A model generated the notes under the pieces. The model worked only from the letters and a program-made list of their open reading frames with translations. It searched no databases and was not told where the DNA came from. Source: Clostridiales bacterium (GTDB lineage: Bacteria > Bacillota > Clostridia > Lachnospirales > Lachnospiraceae). From it: 64,000 bases of DNA. This document shows positions 60,964 through 64,000 of the stretch, one piece after another (position 1 is the stretch's first letter; each line of letters opens with the position of its first letter). The position numbers and the translations under genes were made by a program. The stretch covers positions 124,001-188,000 of the forward strand of contig JAJQIK010000045.1 of assembly GCA_021199255.1 (NCBI GenBank). Reading direction: 5' to 3'.

Positions 60964-61959
60964 GTGAATGACAGATCTGTCAGTTTATTAGACCAATATG
61001 AAATAGAGATCAATCGCACTTGGAAAGGCCGGGGAGCGATTCTGTGTGAATCGGATCAGGGCTTACTGATTATGAAGGAATATACCGGACCGGCGGAAAA
61101 GGTTAAATTTCAGGATTACCTGTTAAAGCATATTCAGGAAAGCGGCACAGTCCGGACGGAAACGATTCTTAAAACCAGGGAAGAGGAGCTGGTCGTTTAT
61201 GATCAGGACAGGGTTGCCTATATCGTAAAGACCTACTGCAATGGCAGGGAGTGTAATCACAGAGAACCCAGAGAGTGCGCTCAGGCAGTGGAAACGCTGG
61301 CGAAGCTGCATAAGGCCTCCGATCTGTCAGGGAGTCCGGTGCTCGAAAACCAGCCGATTTTCCGGATTGACAGGGAATATGAGAAGCATAACAAGGAATT
61401 GAGAAAGGTAAGAAAGTTCCTGCGGGGCAAAAGCCAGAAGGCGGATTTTGAGATTTATCTGATGCGGCACTATGATTATTTTTTGGACACGGCCTTGCAA
61501 ATTACGGAAGAATTGCAGTATGATTCCCGTGAGAAGGATTCTTACGAATTTCCTATTGTATGTCATGGAGATTACCAGTATCATAATATTATACAGACGG
61601 AAGAAGGAAGTATGCTGGTTAATTTTGAGAAATGCGTAAGGGATTATCCTGTCAGGGATCTGTATTTGTTTCTGCGCAAATTACTGGAAAAAAATAATTG
61701 GTCGCAGACGCTTGGGAATATGCTTTTAGAGAGTTATAATAGAGAAAAGCCATTAACGGACAGGGATTACAGACAACTGTATTATCGGTTCGCATATCCT
61801 GAGAAATTCTGGAAGATCGTGAACTTTTATTATAATACCGGTAAGGCGTGGATTCCTGACAGAAATATGGAGAAAATAGAGAAGTTATTTGCACAGGAGC
61901 GGGAAAAACAGCTTTTTCTGGAAAGCGTATTCAGACCGCAGGGATTCGTTGTCAGGTAG
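60964..61959 (+). CDS. CotS-family spore coat kinase-like protein
   Basis: 331 residues, choline-kinase/APH fold of the CotS/CotI family. The N-lobe (~10-100) shows GRGAILCESDQGLLIMKEY. The catalytic loop reads VCHGDYQYHNII (Asp present, Asn present). The metal-binding Asp of the following motif is replaced by Asn: MLVNFEKCVRDYP where IDFE or VDFD is usual, which may weaken activity. Start GTG 60964. Its presence supports a spore-forming host. It precedes a lipoprotein gene by 18 bases, same strand. Confidence 0.83.
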   Translation: MNDRSVSLLDQYEIEINRTWKGRGAILCESDQGLLIMKEYTGPAEKVKFQDYLLKHIQESGTVRTETILKTREEELVVYDQDRVAYIVKTYCNGRECNHREPRECAQAVETLAKLHKASDLSGSPVLENQPIFRIDREYEKHNKELRKVRKFLRGKSQKADFEIYLMRHYDYFLDTALQITEELQYDSREKDSYEFPIVCHGDYQYHNIIQTEEGSMLVNFEKCVRDYPVRDLYLFLRKLLEKNNWSQTLGNMLLESYNREKPLTDRDYRQLYYRFAYPEKFWKIVNFYYNTGKAWIPDRNMEKIEKLFAQEREKQLFLESVFRPQGFVVR

Positions 61960-61977
61960 AAAGGATAAGGGTTTCCT

Positions 61978-63615
61978 ATGCACAAAAGAATTTTACAGGC
62001 AGTTACAGTTATGATGGTTGTCGCAATGCTTATTACCGGCTGCGCTTCGGAGGTAAGCAATATCGGGCTCGCCAAGGATGGCGGCTATGATTCGGCGGAT
62101 ACCGGCTTCAGCGCTGCCGCGCCGGGAAGTTATGATTCGGCGGATACCGCCGTAGTCATGTCCATTGACAAGGATAACAGCAGCGTAAGCTTTATGAATA
62201 TGGATACGGGTAAGCAGTATACGCTGTATTATGACGGCACCACCTACATAGAAGATAAATATGGCGGAGCTATGACGATTTCCCAGCTAAAAGCGGGAGA
62301 TGTGGTGGACGTTAACTTTCTGAAGGGAAAACGGCAGATCGCAAGGATACAGTTATCTACTAAGGCATGGGTATATGATAACGTCCAGAATTACGATTTC
62401 GGCGGTATCAACAGCACTGCCACGATCGGTTCCACGACCTATTCCCTGCCGGAGAACGTAGTCGTCTTCTCAGAGGGCGAACGCGCGGAGATCATGGATG
62501 TGGTAGAGCGGGATATCGTTACGATTTCCGGGATTGACCATCAGATCTATAGCGTCAGTGTGGAAAAAGGCCATGGATATTTGCGCCTTAAGAATGAACA
62601 GGCGCTGCTGGGCGGCTGGATTGAGGTGGGCAGCAGCGTTATCAAAGAGATTACGGAGGATATGCTGTTAGTTGTGCCGGAAGGAAGCTATCAGGTGCTC
62701 CTGTCCAATGACGGTATCAGTTGTACAAAGGACGTGGTGATTGAGAGGGATAAGGAAGTCGTACTGGATGTGGGCGATCTGGAAATAACCGGCAATAAAA
62801 CCGGCAAGATTATTTTTAACGTTACGCCGGACAGCGCTGAAGTCACGATAGACGGCAAGCTGACGGATATCAGCAGCGCGGTAGAGCTGACCTATGGTAT
62901 CCATCAGGTACATTTAGAGGCGGAAGGATATGATTCGCTGACGAAATATATTCAGGTCGGTTCTGAGAGGGCAAGCATCAGCTTTACTTTAGAGAAGAGC
63001 AAAGAGGATACCACAGACAGTCTCAGCCAGAACAGCCTGGATACGGACGATGACGAAGAAGATGATTCCAGCGTCAGTGAAAATACCATCAGCGCCACAA
63101 GCAGCAATAAGGTATATATTGACGCGCCGGAAGACGTCGAGGTTTATGTGGACAGTAATTATGTGGGGATTGTGCCCGTAAGCTTTACCAAGGTGGCGGG
63201 AAGCCATACAATTACGCTGCGCAAGAGCGGATATACGACCAAGAGTTATACCATCTATCTGTATGACGATGGAGAGGATATTACCTATTCCTTCTCGGAG
63301 CTTGAGAAAGAAGAGGATGATGATGACGACGATGATGATTCCAGCGTCAGCGATAATGATGCGGACGACGATGATGATGATTCCAGCGTCAGCGATAATG
63401 ATGTGGACGATGATGATTCCAGCGTCAGTGGTAATGATGTGGACGACGATGACGATGATAACAGCTCCAGCGTCAGCGGGAATGAGGTAGCGGGAATGAC
63501 GGGGAGGAGCGTTTGGGCTGATGGCACTGCCGTGGTGATAGCAGTGAGGGGGACTCCGGCGTCAGCGACAGGAATATGGATGATGGCGGGTAATGAAAAT
63601 GATGGACAAGCATGA
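61978..63615 (+). CDS. PEGA-domain lipoprotein with acidic Ser/Val repeat tail
   Basis: 545 residues as read. Lipoprotein signal (MLITGCAS, lipobox ITGC at ~22), an N-terminal domain of ~200 residues, then two PEGA domains at ~260-335 (GKIIFNVTPDSAEVTIDGKL) and ~375-440 (YVDSNYVGIVPVSFTKVAGS). A low-complexity tail of Asp runs alternating with SSVSDND/SSVSGND units follows at ~445-500. The last ~40 residues (RSVWADGTAVVIAVRGTP) are not repeat-like, while the next frame continues the acidic pattern (DSSEGDSGVSDRNMDDGG) and ends where mazG starts, so a slippage frameshift is likely near 63520-63545. Confidence 0.75.
   Translation: MHKRILQAVTVMMVVAMLITGCASEVSNIGLAKDGGYDSADTGFSAAAPGSYDSADTAVVMSIDKDNSSVSFMNMDTGKQYTLYYDGTTYIEDKYGGAMTISQLKAGDVVDVNFLKGKRQIARIQLSTKAWVYDNVQNYDFGGINSTATIGSTTYSLPENVVVFSEGERAEIMDVVERDIVTISGIDHQIYSVSVEKGHGYLRLKNEQALLGGWIEVGSSVIKEITEDMLLVVPEGSYQVLLSNDGISCTKDVVIERDKEVVLDVGDLEITGNKTGKIIFNVTPDSAEVTIDGKLTDISSAVELTYGIHQVHLEAEGYDSLTKYIQVGSERASISFTLEKSKEDTTDSLSQNSLDTDDDEEDDSSVSENTISATSSNKVYIDAPEDVEVYVDSNYVGIVPVSFTKVAGSHTITLRKSGYTTKSYTIYLYDDGEDITYSFSELEKEEDDDDDDDDSSVSDNDADDDDDDSSVSDNDVDDDDSSVSGNDVDDDDDDNSSSVSGNEVAGMTGRSVWADGTAVVIAVRGTPASATGIWMMAGNENDGQA
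63318..63486 (+). repeat. GAT/GAC-rich tandem coding repeat
   Basis: Four to five units, each a run of GAT/GAC codons followed by TCCAGCGTCAG and a GATAATGAT- or GGTAATGAT-type end, encoding (D)n-SSVS-(D/G)ND-(A/V). Unit lengths vary by whole codons from 27 to 42 bases. The low complexity invites replication slippage. Confidence 0.8.
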
Positions 63616-64000
63616 TAAAAAATACAGTTATGAAGAATTGCTGGAAATTATCAGGGTGCTCAGGGGGGACAATGGCTGTCCGTGGGACAAGGTACAGACC
63701 CATGAAAGCCTGAAACCCTGTATGATGGAGGAAGCGGCGGAGCTGCTTGCGTCTATTCGGATTTACGAGCAGACGGGAAATGCTGAGAATATGCGGGAAG
63801 AACTGGGAGATGTGCTCTTGCAGGTTGTGATGCATGCGCAGATTGCTTCCGAAGAGGGGCTTTTTGCCATGGAAGATGTGGTAGATGAAGTCAGCCGTAA
63901 AATGGTTCGCAGGCATCCCCATGTATTCGGGACAGGAAGCGCAGATACGCCGGAGGACGTGCTTTATAATTGGGAAGAAATCAAAAAGGAAGAAAAAAAG
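63593..64000 (+). CDS. mazG: MazG-type nucleoside triphosphate pyrophosphohydrolase (3' end outside window)
   Basis: 136 codons are seen before the edge. Motifs: RVLRGDNGCPWDKVQTHESL, then CMMEEAAELLAS with the EExxE metal site, REELGDVLLQVVMHAQIA with ExxD, and RRHPHVFGTGSA. MazG hydrolyses NTPs to NMPs, limiting non-canonical nucleotides and (p)ppGpp levels. The start ATG at 63593 overlaps a TAA in the frame where the lipoprotein's repeat tail continues, suggesting translational coupling before a frameshift. ATG codons at 63599 and 63602 are alternative starts. Confidence 0.9.
   Translation, partial: MKMMDKHDKKYSYEELLEIIRVLRGDNGCPWDKVQTHESLKPCMMEEAAELLASIRIYEQTGNAENMREELGDVLLQVVMHAQIASEEGLFAMEDVVDEVSRKMVRRHPHVFGTGSADTPEDVLYNWEEIKKEEKK

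Noticed and set aside
63285-63527. Minus-strand Ser/Leu-rich ORF opposite the lipoprotein repeats
   Set aside because: Simple mirror of the GAT/GAC repeat; low complexity and no start signal.

Overview
The window reads as chromosome of an anaerobic, spore-forming Bacillota, most likely a gut Lachnospiraceae (Clostridia). The signs are the short ProRS, a CotS-type spore coat kinase, a VanW protein, a DacF-type carboxypeptidase, strong GGAGG ribosome binding sites, TTGACA/TATAAT promoters, tRNAs without encoded CCA and GH127/GH3 sugar enzymes. No 16S rRNA or other marker is present, so the family is an inference.

Layout. 0-3.1 kb: two tandem O-antigen-ligase-like membrane proteins. 3.1-8.1 kb: proS, ackA, a small membrane protein, and ptsI on the other strand. 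8.2-8.5 kb: tRNA-Phe and tRNA-Gly behind one strong promoter. 8.5-15.9 kb: a response regulator, a hybrid histidine kinase with HPt domain, an AraC regulator, then galK and galT, which suggests a regulated Leloir block. 16.4-25.2 kb: an XRE regulator, a B12/radical-SAM protein, a DnaQ-like exonuclease, VanW, a HypE-like protein, an Lrp regulator, an aminotransferase and trmL. 25.3-29.9 kb (minus strand): mutS2 followed by a two-component system. 30-34.4 kb: a degenerate HtrA-like protein, a YhaM-like exoribonuclease and rlmD.

From 34.4 to about 47.9 kb lies a patchwork accessory region starting right at the 3' end of rlmD. It holds a Crp-like regulator with a broken membrane gene, a methyltransferase, an AraC/MFS/PHP-phosphatase group, an IS256 transposase fused to hairpin-rich DNA, an IS3 orfA cut by the IS256 end, a truncated Mrr nuclease joined to a serine-recombinase tail, an AlbA_2/ATPase regulator behind a 29-bp perfect palindrome, a twice-frameshifted gene of conjugative-element type, a second XRE regulator and a Fic enzyme. 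It looks like the decayed remains of one or more integrative elements.

47.9-64 kb returns to core genes: a DnaQ-like nuclease, dacF, trmB, trxA, a cation/proton antiporter, a MATE exporter, tRNA-Pro, a GH127-GH3 glycosidase pair, cca, a CotS-type kinase, a PEGA lipoprotein with an acidic repeat tail, and the start of mazG.

The most unusual signals are: (1) a ~145-bp multi-hairpin element in three copies, whose stems change by compensatory substitutions and which in two copies ends in the Shine-Dalgarno of the next gene (galT, rlmD); (2) the 29-bp palindrome with TATAAT in its loop, whose GTGAGCAATAAA motif recurs three times inside the coding sequence it drives; (3) an HtrA-PDZ protein in which all three catalytic residues are replaced; (4) a nested-hairpin element after trxA; (5) a CRP-like site at -41.5 before a membrane gene with two compensating frameshifts.
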